DNA of 64,000 nt from Phanerodontia chrysosporium (Eukaryota; Basidiomycota; Agaricomycetes; Polyporales; Phanerochaetaceae): the NCBI GenBank assembly GCA_001910725.1, contig MJGA01000041.1, positions 122,062 through 186,061 of the forward strand, read 5' to 3'. Under the pieces are notes generated by a model that worked only from the letters and a program-made list of their open reading frames with translations, was not told the origin of the DNA and made no database searches. The position numbers and the translations under genes are program-made. Every line of letters starts with the position of its first letter. Positions within the stretch are counted from its first letter, which is position 1. Below, in pieces: positions 53,558 to 62,106 of this stretch.

Positions 53558-54916
53558 TTACTGCGTGATACACTCCGAAGGCAGATCGGAGTCTGTCGAA
53601 GTGGAGCCGTTGCCGGGGGCATCCGCGTTATGAGGAGTCGTATCTCGAGGTGTATACGGAGGTGGAATGATGGTGGGTTCGTCGTTGGAGATACGAGCAC
53701 GACGGTCGCGACGACGTTGACGACGAGATGGGGTATTTGTGTTGCTGTTGGGTGATACCTCATTGAACGACCATCCCCGAGTGAGGCGAGTCTCCCGATA
53801 GAGAGGAGCCCAGACCCTCTGGTTGTACTGAGGGCGGCGAGGAAGGGGTTCGGTGCGATGAGCTGTCTGGGAGCGAAAATGGAGTCGTTCGCCATATTGC
53901 ACGTGTCCGATGTTAGGATCGAAGTACGTGTTCCAGACTCCGTCTACCATTTCCACGATGTGGTCGTCTTGTTCTGCAAGAGTGGCGACGAGAAGTTCTT
54001 GCTCTCGTTGAGCATCGTAGAGGTGGTTGAGCTGATCGCGGATTCGTCGGGCCATTCGGACGAGGCGTGGGGCGGCTGTGGATTGGAGCTGTTGGATAAG
54101 GTCACCGACAGCATCTCGGGTGTTGTCGGTGATGCGTTGGACGTGGATGGTGGCAAGAGCGTAGTTTGCAAATACCGCGCAGGTAGTCGTCGCTCCCTCT
54201 TGGAACGCCGTGGAGCGGAGTGCGTCTCGGGTGACAGGGTGGTACTGGATGTTGTTGAGGCGTTCTCGAAACTGGGGCCAGTCGCGTTCTGCGGCGAGCT
54301 GTTCTTCGTAGGCATGATTGGAGAAGTGCCTGACGGTAACGCCATTCCAGGTCCTTTCTCCATGTTGTCCTGTGACCCTTTCGTGCCAGTCTCCTTCGAC
54401 GTACCAGGGTCTGTCTTCGACGAGGGTGTCGGAGTTAGAGGTTGCGGGCTCTTGGCTTTCGCCTGGGAGCTCCTGGACGTCAGGGTCTTGGGCATTTGGC
54501 TCGAAGGGTGGTTCTTCTCGGATGGGTTCCTCGTCAGCGTCTCCCCTTCTGTCTTCTTCGGCCAGGCGGAGGACCTCAGGGAGGGACGATCCGATGAGTT
54601 CTCGGATGCGTTCTTGGGCCTCCCACGTGATGATCCGTCGTTCGACCTCGTCGTCGAAGGCGAGCTGGGATTTGGTGCACCATTCGAGGATGATCTTCCA
54701 GAGATCATTTCGCTCGTTGGGAGTGGGGTTATTGTTGAGCCAGTCGTTGATGGTGATGTCGATGTTGCGGGTGTAAACGTGGTCAGTGAAGTCGTCTGGG
54801 AGGAGTTGGCTGAGGGCGAGGAGTCGGTCGTTGTTGGTGATGGGGATGGTGTCGCTGCCCATGAGGGTAGCGAGGGCCTGGATGCGCTGGTAGGTGGAAG
54901 AGAAGTTGGTCGACAT
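53558..54916 (-). CDS. extra ORF downstream of pol in element 4 (unknown function)
   Basis: 452-residue frame from ATG 54916, same strand as pol, between the chromodomain and the 3' LTR. The N-terminal part is helical (STYQRIQALATLMGSDTIPI, LSQLLPDDFTDHVYT). The middle is acidic, then comes a helical region rich in Arg (RLVRMARRIRDQLNHLYDAQ), a basic stretch (RRQRRRDRRARIS), and IIPPPYTPRD, which holds a PPxY late-domain-like motif. No signal peptide or membrane helix is seen, so it is not a typical Env. Coding is supported by a start 70 bases after the chromodomain and protein-like composition. The pol frame stays open over most of the same bases. Confidence 0.65.
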   Translation of the reverse strand: MSTNFSSTYQRIQALATLMGSDTIPITNNDRLLALSQLLPDDFTDHVYTRNIDITINDWLNNNPTPNERNDLWKIILEWCTKSQLAFDDEVERRIITWEAQERIRELIGSSLPEVLRLAEEDRRGDADEEPIREEPPFEPNAQDPDVQELPGESQEPATSNSDTLVEDRPWYVEGDWHERVTGQHGERTWNGVTVRHFSNHAYEEQLAAERDWPQFRERLNNIQYHPVTRDALRSTAFQEGATTTCAVFANYALATIHVQRITDNTRDAVGDLIQQLQSTAAPRLVRMARRIRDQLNHLYDAQREQELLVATLAEQDDHIVEMVDGVWNTYFDPNIGHVQYGERLHFRSQTAHRTEPLPRRPQYNQRVWAPLYRETRLTRGWSFNEVSPNSNTNTPSRRQRRRDRRARISNDEPTIIPPPYTPRDTTPHNADAPGNGSTSTDSDLPSECITQ

Positions 54917-56175
54917 TGTGAAGGGTTTGTAGAGGCGGTTGTACTTGTAGTTGAGGTTGTAGAGCGAGGTCGCTGCTGACCATGAAGCCTGGGGTGTCTG
55001 CTTTTATATTCTTCGAGTAGCTCCTTAGCGTTCTCGAGATGAGACTCCGGTTCCCATGAGTTTTCCGCCGTTGGTTGGTCTTTCCACCTGATGAGGTAAT
55101 GTCTTCCGTTGCCCCAGGGACGATCCGCCAAAATGGCTTCAACTTCGTACTCCTCGTGACCATCGATAAGGTCAGGAGGGGGGTTCAGGAAGTTTTTCCC
55201 ATGCTGCGGTGTTTCATGATACGGAGATAGAAGCGAAGCATGTACCACGGGGTGAATCTTCATGGTCTTGGGAAGCGCCAACTTGTACACGAGGCGCGAT
55301 AAGACCTTGGCTATCTTGAAGGGTCCGTGCCTCTTGGGAGCCAACTTCTTGAAGGGGTAACCGTCGTCGTGATGAGTCATTTCCAACCAGACCTTCTGAC
55401 CTTCTTTGAAAGGTTGGAAATGCCAGCAGACCCGGGTAGCCATTTGCGCCGTGGCATAATCTAACGCGGCTCCTGCTTCTTCTTGTGCCCTTTGTCGCCT
55501 TCTGAACCATTCTTGAATAGAAGGGACTTTGGACTTGGCGAATTGTGTGGGTAGCGCCATTGGGTGAGAGCCGTACATAAGGAAGAAGGGAGAATGGTGG
55601 GTCGCCGAGTGTTCCCGATTGTTGAAGGCAAACTCCATATTCATTACGAAGTCTGCCCAATCATGCGGGTGGTTGGAGCAGAAGATCCGCAGGTAGGATT
55701 CGATTTCGCAGTTGACACGTTCTGTTTCACCATCGGTTTGAGGGTGATATGGTGTACTCAGGCGTTGCTCTGTTCCCGTGAGTCTCCATAATTCCCGCAT
55801 GACTTGCGAGTCAAACTGTGGTCCCCTATCCGATAGAAATACACTTGGCATCCCGAAGCGACGAAAAACTTGATTATGGTAGTTTGTGGCGGTCGTTATT
55901 GCATCGATTTTTTCGGTGCAAGGGATAAGGATTACCCCCTTCGTAGAATCGTGGTCGACCACGACCATCAGAGCTGAATAGCCGCGGGATACAGGGAGGT
56001 GAGTGATGAAGTCACAGGTGACGAAAGCAAAAGGGCGAGATCGGTGCGTGGCCTTGATCGGTTGCAGCGGCGGTTTCGTGGGATGCGTGTTGACTTTCAT
56101 TTGTTGGCAGGTAGCGCAACCTTGCACGTACGCAGCGACGAAGGAGCGCATTCCTGGCCAGTAAAAGTCCCGATC
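53944..56175 (-). CDS. pol: Pol of element 4, 3' part (integrase-chromodomain)
   Basis: Starts at the element 5 insertion with DFYWPGMRSFVAAYVQGCATCQQMK (the two Cys of the zinc finger). The DDE core follows with VTCDFITHLPV, LSDRGPQFDS and TDGETERVNCEIES, then the chromodomain with YEVEAILADRPWGNGR and YLIRWKDQPTAENSWEPE ending near 54985. The frame then remains open for about 340 more codons of Ser/Thr/Pro-rich sequence to 53944, overlapping the extra ORF. That tail may be a by-product of the overlapping gene. Confidence 0.85.
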   Translation of the reverse strand, partial: DRDFYWPGMRSFVAAYVQGCATCQQMKVNTHPTKPPLQPIKATHRSRPFAFVTCDFITHLPVSRGYSALMVVVDHDSTKGVILIPCTEKIDAITTATNYHNQVFRRFGMPSVFLSDRGPQFDSQVMRELWRLTGTEQRLSTPYHPQTDGETERVNCEIESYLRIFCSNHPHDWADFVMNMEFAFNNREHSATHHSPFFLMYGSHPMALPTQFAKSKVPSIQEWFRRRQRAQEEAGAALDYATAQMATRVCWHFQPFKEGQKVWLEMTHHDDGYPFKKLAPKRHGPFKIAKVLSRLVYKLALPKTMKIHPVVHASLLSPYHETPQHGKNFLNPPPDLIDGHEEYEVEAILADRPWGNGRHYLIRWKDQPTAENSWEPESHLENAKELLEEYKSRHPRLHGQQRPRSTTSTTSTTASTNPSQCRPTSLPPTSASRPSLPSWAATPSPSPTTTDSSPSANSSQTTSLTTFTPATSTSPSTTGSTITPLPTSEMISGRSSSNGAPNPSSPSTTRSNDGSSRGRPKNASENSSDRPSLRSSAWPKKTEGETLTRNPSEKNHPSSQMPKTLTSRSSQAKAKSPQPLTPTPSSKTDPGTSKETGTKGSQDNMEKGPGMALPSGTSPIMPTKNSSPQNATGPSFENASTTSSTTLSPETHSAPRRSKRERRLPARYLQTTLLPPSTSNASPTTPEMLSVTLSNSSNPQPPHASSEWPDESAISSTTSTMLNESKNFSSPLLQNKTTTSWKW

Positions 56176-56585
56176 TGTAACCCGACTGCTCGGGTTACAA
56201 CGGACTTTCTAGCACAACAACGGACTTTCTAGCACAACCACGGACTATAGTAGCGTACCTGACTCAAACACGGACCCATAGCTACACATAACGCGCCCGC
56301 GCATCACACTCCTTCCCCTTTCGTATTGCTCCCGCTACTCTTTCCCCTTTTATCCAGAACCCGCCTTCGTCGTCATCGCCCCTCCGTCCAAACCTTGTTT
56401 TTCGTTCCCTTATATTCCTCGCCCTCGAGCCGTGGTCTCTAGTCTCTTTCCCCCGGCTCGAAGGTATGCCCCTTTTATGTCTCTTGACCAACTTGTATTG
56501 AGTCTCTTTCCCCCGGCTCGAAGAATATATCTTGTGCCCGTTCATTGCTCGAAATTGAGTGACTCGCACGCACCGCGAGCTTACA
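56176..56585 (+). repeat. 5' LTR of element 5
   Basis: Begins with a perfect 10-bp inverted repeat around a 4-base loop (tgtaacccga / tcgggttaca, 56176-56199). It contains tandem copies of aacggactttctagcacaa and a 23-base direct repeat beginning agtctctttcccccgg near 56441 and 56500. Confidence 0.93.
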
Positions 56586-56895
56586 CTTTTTTTTGAACGT
56601 CACACAAGTTTTCGAAGAGCTGGTGGTACCCCGCGCTACCACCGCTACCGCCTCCGTCTTACGTCTCCGTCCCTCCGTCGTCGCACCGTAACCGCAACAG
56701 CCGTTCGTCACTCTGGCGGACGACCTGAGCTTCGCATCCGATCTCACACCGATATCGGACGAGTTGGAATCTGAGTTCGAGCAGAAAGAGGTGCAGTACC
56801 CCCCGTTGCCACCCTCGCCCTCTCCCTCTACGTCCTCTTCGTCATCCTCTTCGTCTTCCGACTCCGCATACACCGCATATACCCAACCGCACACG

Positions 56896-59800
56896 ATGGA
56901 TCCGAAGAAGAAGATCGCTACTGTCACGTCGCAAGGCGCCAAGCACGTCCCGAGGCTCTCTCCGGGTACGGTCACGCCTGACGCGCTGCTCACGTTCCAA
57001 ATGGCGTGTATGCACTTCTTCAACCACAAGGAGGTCGCCGACGACAAGCGAGTGGCCGCGATCGCACCCGGGTTCGAGGACCCTTATATCGCCACCTGGT
57101 TGTTCACCAACGAAACCCGTCTCAAGGCTCTCACCTATTCAGACTTCTGGGTAGAGTTCAAGAAGTGTTGGTTGAAGAAGACCTGGGCGGACGATATCAA
57201 GGTGGAAATCGTCCACGCGCACATGTCCGACGACCAGGACTTCGATGGTTGGGTGGAGAACCTCGAACGCCGAAACACGCTCCTCGTCGACACCGACCAA
57301 CACTTGTCGGAAGCCGCCCTACGCGAACACATTAAGACGCATGCCTGTCAAGATCTCCGCAAGTATGCGATCTCCGACGTAGGCAAGGCCGTCACCGACT
57401 ATGACGAATTCAAGGGCAAACTGTCCGAACTCGACGAGGACCGCCGTCGTCGCCGCGCCAAAATTCTCGCTGCCATCGCCGCCGCGGCACCTGCCCGCAA
57501 GCCGGCTACGACGGTCCCGAAGTCAAACTCGAACAACGCCTCGACTTCGGCGACGCTACTGCCCAAGCTCACCCCGGCGGAACGACAGTACCTCGATGCC
57601 AATAGCGGATGTTACAAGTGTCGCAAGGTCAACGTCACTCATCGTTCCCGAGAGTGCCCAAACGGATACCCGGACGCGCGCACCTACGTCTCGCCCGTGC
57701 CCGGCAACGCCACTACGACTAAACCGACCCGTGTCGCCGCCGTAACGACCGTCGAAGATTCCGCGCCTACGGCACCGGAGCCCATCGTCATCGCTGCGGT
57801 CAAGGGCCCGAGCGCGCTCCCGTCTTGCGTGCTTAGCTCCCCCGACGATGATCAGTCCTCGTCAGACGACGACACCGGGTGCGTCCCCGCCAATCTTACA
57901 TCACACCACATCCCCTTCCGTGCTGTTGTCCATTCGCCCATCACCATCTCCCATGAAGTTCCCATGCTGATCGACTCTGGTTCACCAGCCGTACTGGTTG
58001 ACGCTGCCTTCGCGTCAGCTATCGGCTTGCGTCTACGCAAGCTACCAGAACCAAAGTCAATGGGAACCGCTTGGGGTGGAAATGAACAGCATGCATCAGA
58101 GTGGTGTAAGATTAGGGTGTCTCTACCGGATATGTCATGGACATCGCGCACCGTCTCCGCGATCGTCGTCGACAATCTCTTCGTCCCTGTAATATTAGGA
58201 CTCCCCTTCTATAAGCATAACGACCTGTTAATCGATCCTGTCCACGACGCGCTCGTCATCCGCTCCACCGGACGCGATATTCTACACGATCCTCCGCCAC
58301 CGCCGAAGCCACCCTCATTGTCGCCCAAGCAACGGCGTGCAGAGCAACGAGAGCGCGAGATCGAACAACAGGAACACGAAGTGTTAGAAGCGTGGCGAAT
58401 TCGGACCATACAACGAGACGTCTTGCGCGAGCTCAAGATGCTCTTCGGCGAGCCCTTGCACCCGCAGGGCGACACGACAACCCAAGTCGACGTCCTCGCT
58501 GCGGTCCGCACACGCGTCGAAGAGTTGGCCATCGAACAACGTCTCCAACGCGAGAACGAGATGTTGCGCGCACAGTTCGCGGACTGCTTCCCCGACGACA
58601 TTCCACCCGTGCACCAACTGCCCGACAATATCCTTCACCGCTTCCGCCTGAAGAACCCTGATATGGTCATCGCTAGACGGCAGTATGAATGTCCTCGCAA
58701 ATATCGGGAAGCCTGGAAGCAACTACTCGAGCAACACATCGCTGCCGGTCGGATCCGCCCCTCGTCCAGTCCCTACGCGTCACCTGCCTTCCTCATTCCA
58801 AAGTCTGATCCCACCGCCCTTCCCCGTTGGGTTAACGACTACCGCGCCTTGAACGCCAACACCATCGCTGACGTTCACCCGCTACCGAGCATAGCGGAGA
58901 TCCTGGCCGACTGTGGAAAAGGAAAGATCTGGGGCAAGATCGACATGACGAACTCGTTCTTCCAGACTCGCGTACATCCCGACGACGTACCCTACACCGC
59001 TGTCACTACACCCTTCGGCCTGTTCGAATGGACAGTCATGCCCCAAGGCTGCCGTAACGCACCAGCGACACATCAGCGACGCATGTTCTCAGCACTGCGC
59101 CAACACATCGGCACCATCTGTCACGTCTACCTTGACGACATCATTATCTGGTCCAACTCCATCGACGAACACCGCGACAACGTTACACAAGTCCTCGAAA
59201 CCTTACGACAACACCAACTTTATTGCTCCCCCAAGAAAACCCAACTTTTCGCCTTCGAAATCGACTTCCTCGGACACCACATCTCTCAACGCGGCATCGA
59301 AGCGGACGGCTCCAAAGTGGACAAGGTACTCGCATGGCCGCGGCCTCGAAACGCTAAAGACGTTCGTTCCTTCCTAGGCCTGGTTCGCTACATCTCGAAC
59401 TTCCTACCGGCACTTGCTGACCATACGAGGATATTGAACGGGTTGACAACCAAGGAATCTGACCGCGATTTCCTTTGGACAGATGCACACGAGACCGCGT
59501 TCAACGCTGTCAAACGCCTCGTCACTTCACGCGAGTGTCTCACGGTCATCGACCATCAGAACATGGGCGACAACCGCATCTTCGTCTCCTGCGACGCCAG
59601 CGACTGGTGCACAGGCGCCGTTCTTTCGTACGGACCGACCCTCGCCACCGCGCGACCGGTCGCCTACGAGTCAACCACTCTCAAGGCCGCCGAGCTCAAT
59701 TACCCCGTCCATGAGAAGGAACTCCTCTCGATCGTGCGCGCACTCAAAAAGTGGCGAGTAGACCTGATCGGTGTTCCGTTTACAGTCTACACTGATCACC

Positions 59801-61662
59801 GCACGCTCGAGAACTTTGAGACGCAAAAGCATCTCTCGCGCAGACAAGCCCGGTGGCAGGAAGACCTGTCCCAGTACGATTTCGAGATCATCTACATCGC
59901 GGGCAAAGACAACGGTCCCGCGGACTGCATGTCTCGCCCTCCGAACGTCGTGCCCGCGGAGGTCATCGGCGCCGTTTGGACCGCCACACGGTCCCTCTGC
60001 AACCGGCCTAACCCGGTCGAGTCCGCAGGGGCCGTGCACGGTTCGTTCACCGTTCGTTCTGACCCAGATTGGTTGGCTACCATATCTGCCGGTTACGAAC
60101 AGGATAACTGGTCGCGCAAATTGCTCGACGTCCTCTGGGACTCGGTCGCAAAAGACGCACAGCCGGTCGAGCACCGCTCCATGCCTGCCGGGCATGCGCT
60201 CCGCGCTGGCTGGCTCGACGGCTGTTCACGCATGGGCATCACAGCGCGCAACGCTTTACTCTATGTCGGGAACCGCTTGGTCATCCCTCGAGTTGGACAC
60301 TTACGCGAGGATTTATTCCGCCTCGCACACGACGCTCTCGGGCATTTTGGGACTGACAAATCTTACGCCTCCCTACGGTCAGGTTACTATTGGCCCAACA
60401 TGCGAAAAGAACTCGACGACCTTTACGTCCCGGCGTGCCCTGACTGCCAACGGAACAAAGACCGCAACCAGAAACCCACCGGTCCGTTACACCCTCTTCC
60501 CGTCCCAGACGGCCGGTGCGAAAGCATCGCGATCGACTTCGTCGGCCCCTTGCCTGAGGACGACGGGTACAACAGCATCTGTACTATCACCGATCGCCTA
60601 GGCTCGGATCTACGCGTCTTTCCATGTCGTACTGACATTTCTGCGGAAGACTTTGCAGACCTTTTCTTCCGCGAATGGTACTGCGAGAACGGCCTCCCAC
60701 TAGACATCATCTCCGACCGCGACCACCTCTTCATTTCTCGCTTCTGGCGCGCACTTGCTCGGCTCACCGGCGTCCGACTCAAGATGTCCACGTCTTACCA
60801 CCCGCAGACCGACGGCTCGAGCGAGCGCTCCAACCGCACCATCATCCAGGCCATACGCTACCACGTCCAGCGCAACCAGCGCGGCTGGGTGAAGGCCTTA
60901 CCGATCATCCGGTTCAACCACATGAACACCGTCAACGCGTCCACGGGCTATACCCCCTTCCAACTCCGCTATGGCCGCTCACCGCGGATAATCCCACCTC
61001 TCGTCCACGCCGACCAGGCACCGACCATCGACGCGCTCGGGCCTACCGCAGCAGACGCACACAACCTCCTCACCCGCATCGAGACCCAAGTACTGGAGGC
61101 GCAAGACAACTTACTCTTGGCCAAAACCCAACAGGCCTTCGCTGCTAACCGACACCGCGGTCCCGAACAGGTCTACCGCGTCGGCGACAAGGTCCTTCTC
61201 TCGACTTTCCACCGTCGGCGGGACTACATGCAGCGAGGCGACCATCGCGTCGCGAAATTCATGGTCCGTTTCGACGGCCCCTTTGTCGTCACCGACGCGC
61301 GACCTGAGGCGTCGGTGTACACGCTCGACTTGCCCGATCACATGGACATTCTGCCTACGTTCCACGCCTCGTTGCTCCGTCCATGGGTCGCCAATGACGA
61401 CGCGGCTTTCCCCTCTCGGGCTCTCGCAGAACCCGGCCCCGTCGTCACCGACGACGGTGAACGTGAATGGCTAGTCGACCGCGTCCTCGATCGTCGCCGC
61501 CGCGGTCGCGGTTACCAATACCTCGTCCGCTGGCATGGATACGGCCCCGAACACGACACTTGGTTGCCCGGCCGCGAGGTTGCTGACCTCGAAGCACTCG
61601 CGGCCTGGGCGGCCGAGAACGATGTCGTCGATCTCTCACCTGAAAGTTCCGCTCAGGGTTAG
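56896..61662 (+). CDS. gag-pol: Gag-Pol polyprotein of element 5
   Basis: 1588-residue fused polyprotein from ATG 56896 (MDPKKKIATVTS). Gag core with FWVEFKKCWLKKTWADDIK; zinc knuckle CYKCRKVNVTHRSREC (C-x2-C-x8-H-x3-C); protease VPMLIDSGSPAVLV; RT with CHVYLDDIIIWS; RNase H with IFVSCDASDWCTGAVLS. The integrase has HDALGHFG and CPDCQRNKDRN plus DDE residues in IAIDFVGPLP, ISDRDHLFIS and TDGSSERSNRTI. The chromodomain has EWLVDRVLDRRRRGRG and YLVRWHGYGPEHDTWLP. There is no gag stop, so Gag and Pol would be made in equal amounts. Excess Gag would have to come from proteolysis or Pol turnover, as in Tf1. Confidence 0.94.
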   Translation: MDPKKKIATVTSQGAKHVPRLSPGTVTPDALLTFQMACMHFFNHKEVADDKRVAAIAPGFEDPYIATWLFTNETRLKALTYSDFWVEFKKCWLKKTWADDIKVEIVHAHMSDDQDFDGWVENLERRNTLLVDTDQHLSEAALREHIKTHACQDLRKYAISDVGKAVTDYDEFKGKLSELDEDRRRRRAKILAAIAAAAPARKPATTVPKSNSNNASTSATLLPKLTPAERQYLDANSGCYKCRKVNVTHRSRECPNGYPDARTYVSPVPGNATTTKPTRVAAVTTVEDSAPTAPEPIVIAAVKGPSALPSCVLSSPDDDQSSSDDDTGCVPANLTSHHIPFRAVVHSPITISHEVPMLIDSGSPAVLVDAAFASAIGLRLRKLPEPKSMGTAWGGNEQHASEWCKIRVSLPDMSWTSRTVSAIVVDNLFVPVILGLPFYKHNDLLIDPVHDALVIRSTGRDILHDPPPPPKPPSLSPKQRRAEQREREIEQQEHEVLEAWRIRTIQRDVLRELKMLFGEPLHPQGDTTTQVDVLAAVRTRVEELAIEQRLQRENEMLRAQFADCFPDDIPPVHQLPDNILHRFRLKNPDMVIARRQYECPRKYREAWKQLLEQHIAAGRIRPSSSPYASPAFLIPKSDPTALPRWVNDYRALNANTIADVHPLPSIAEILADCGKGKIWGKIDMTNSFFQTRVHPDDVPYTAVTTPFGLFEWTVMPQGCRNAPATHQRRMFSALRQHIGTICHVYLDDIIIWSNSIDEHRDNVTQVLETLRQHQLYCSPKKTQLFAFEIDFLGHHISQRGIEADGSKVDKVLAWPRPRNAKDVRSFLGLVRYISNFLPALADHTRILNGLTTKESDRDFLWTDAHETAFNAVKRLVTSRECLTVIDHQNMGDNRIFVSCDASDWCTGAVLSYGPTLATARPVAYESTTLKAAELNYPVHEKELLSIVRALKKWRVDLIGVPFTVYTDHRTLENFETQKHLSRRQARWQEDLSQYDFEIIYIAGKDNGPADCMSRPPNVVPAEVIGAVWTATRSLCNRPNPVESAGAVHGSFTVRSDPDWLATISAGYEQDNWSRKLLDVLWDSVAKDAQPVEHRSMPAGHALRAGWLDGCSRMGITARNALLYVGNRLVIPRVGHLREDLFRLAHDALGHFGTDKSYASLRSGYYWPNMRKELDDLYVPACPDCQRNKDRNQKPTGPLHPLPVPDGRCESIAIDFVGPLPEDDGYNSICTITDRLGSDLRVFPCRTDISAEDFADLFFREWYCENGLPLDIISDRDHLFISRFWRALARLTGVRLKMSTSYHPQTDGSSERSNRTIIQAIRYHVQRNQRGWVKALPIIRFNHMNTVNASTGYTPFQLRYGRSPRIIPPLVHADQAPTIDALGPTAADAHNLLTRIETQVLEAQDNLLLAKTQQAFAANRHRGPEQVYRVGDKVLLSTFHRRRDYMQRGDHRVAKFMVRFDGPFVVTDARPEASVYTLDLPDHMDILPTFHASLLRPWVANDDAAFPSRALAEPGPVVTDDGEREWLVDRVLDRRRRGRGYQYLVRWHGYGPEHDTWLPGREVADLEALAAWAAENDVVDLSPESSAQG

Positions 61663-61683
61663 CCCCCCTGATGAATTTTTCGG

Positions 61684-61695
61684 GATGGGGGAGAG
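61684..61695 (+). other. polypurine tract of element 5
   Basis: gatgggggagag immediately upstream of the 3' LTR. Confidence 0.7.
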
Positions 61696-62106
61696 TGTAA
61701 CCCGACTGCTCGGGTTACAACGGACTTTCTAGCACAACAACGGACTTTCTAGCACAACCACGGACTATAGTAGCGTACCTGACTCAAACACGGACCCATA
61801 GCTACACATAACGCGCCCGCGCATCACACTCCTTCCCCTTTCGTATTGCTCCCGCTACTCTTTCCCCTTTTATCCAGAACCCGCCTTCGTCGTCATCGCC
61901 CCTCCATCCAAACCTTGTTTTTCGTTCCCTTATATTCCTCGCCCTCGAGCCGTGGTCTCTAGTCTCTTTCCCCCGGCTCGAAGGTATGCCCCCTTTTATG
62001 TCTCTTGACCAACTTGTATTGAGTCTCTTTCCCCCGGCTCGAAGAATATATCTTGTGCCCGTTCATTGCTCGAAATTGAGTGACTCGCACGCACCGCGAG
62101 CTTACA
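61696..62106 (+). repeat. 3' LTR of element 5
   Basis: 411 bp, same terminal hairpin as the 5' copy, followed by the CGATC duplication and element 4 integrase sequence. Confidence 0.93.

Larger units (their letters stand above)
56176..62106 (+). mobile_element. Element 5: single-ORF Gag-Pol chromovirus nested in element 4
   Basis: 5931-bp plus-strand element. LTRs 56176-56585 (410 bp) and 61696-62106 (411 bp) differ by one substitution and one extra C. Ends are TGTAA...TTACA, with the 5-bp duplication CGATC at 56171-56175 and 62107-62111. One continuous Gag-Pol frame. Young and possibly competent. No self-primer or tRNA complement was recognised after the 5' LTR. Confidence 0.93.

Noticed and set aside
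53858..54979. 373-codon plus-strand frame over the 3' region of element 4
   Set aside because: Antisense to both pol and the extra ORF. Val/Gly/Glu-rich composition typical of a shadow frame, and no splice sites or domain, unlike the antisense gene of element 1.
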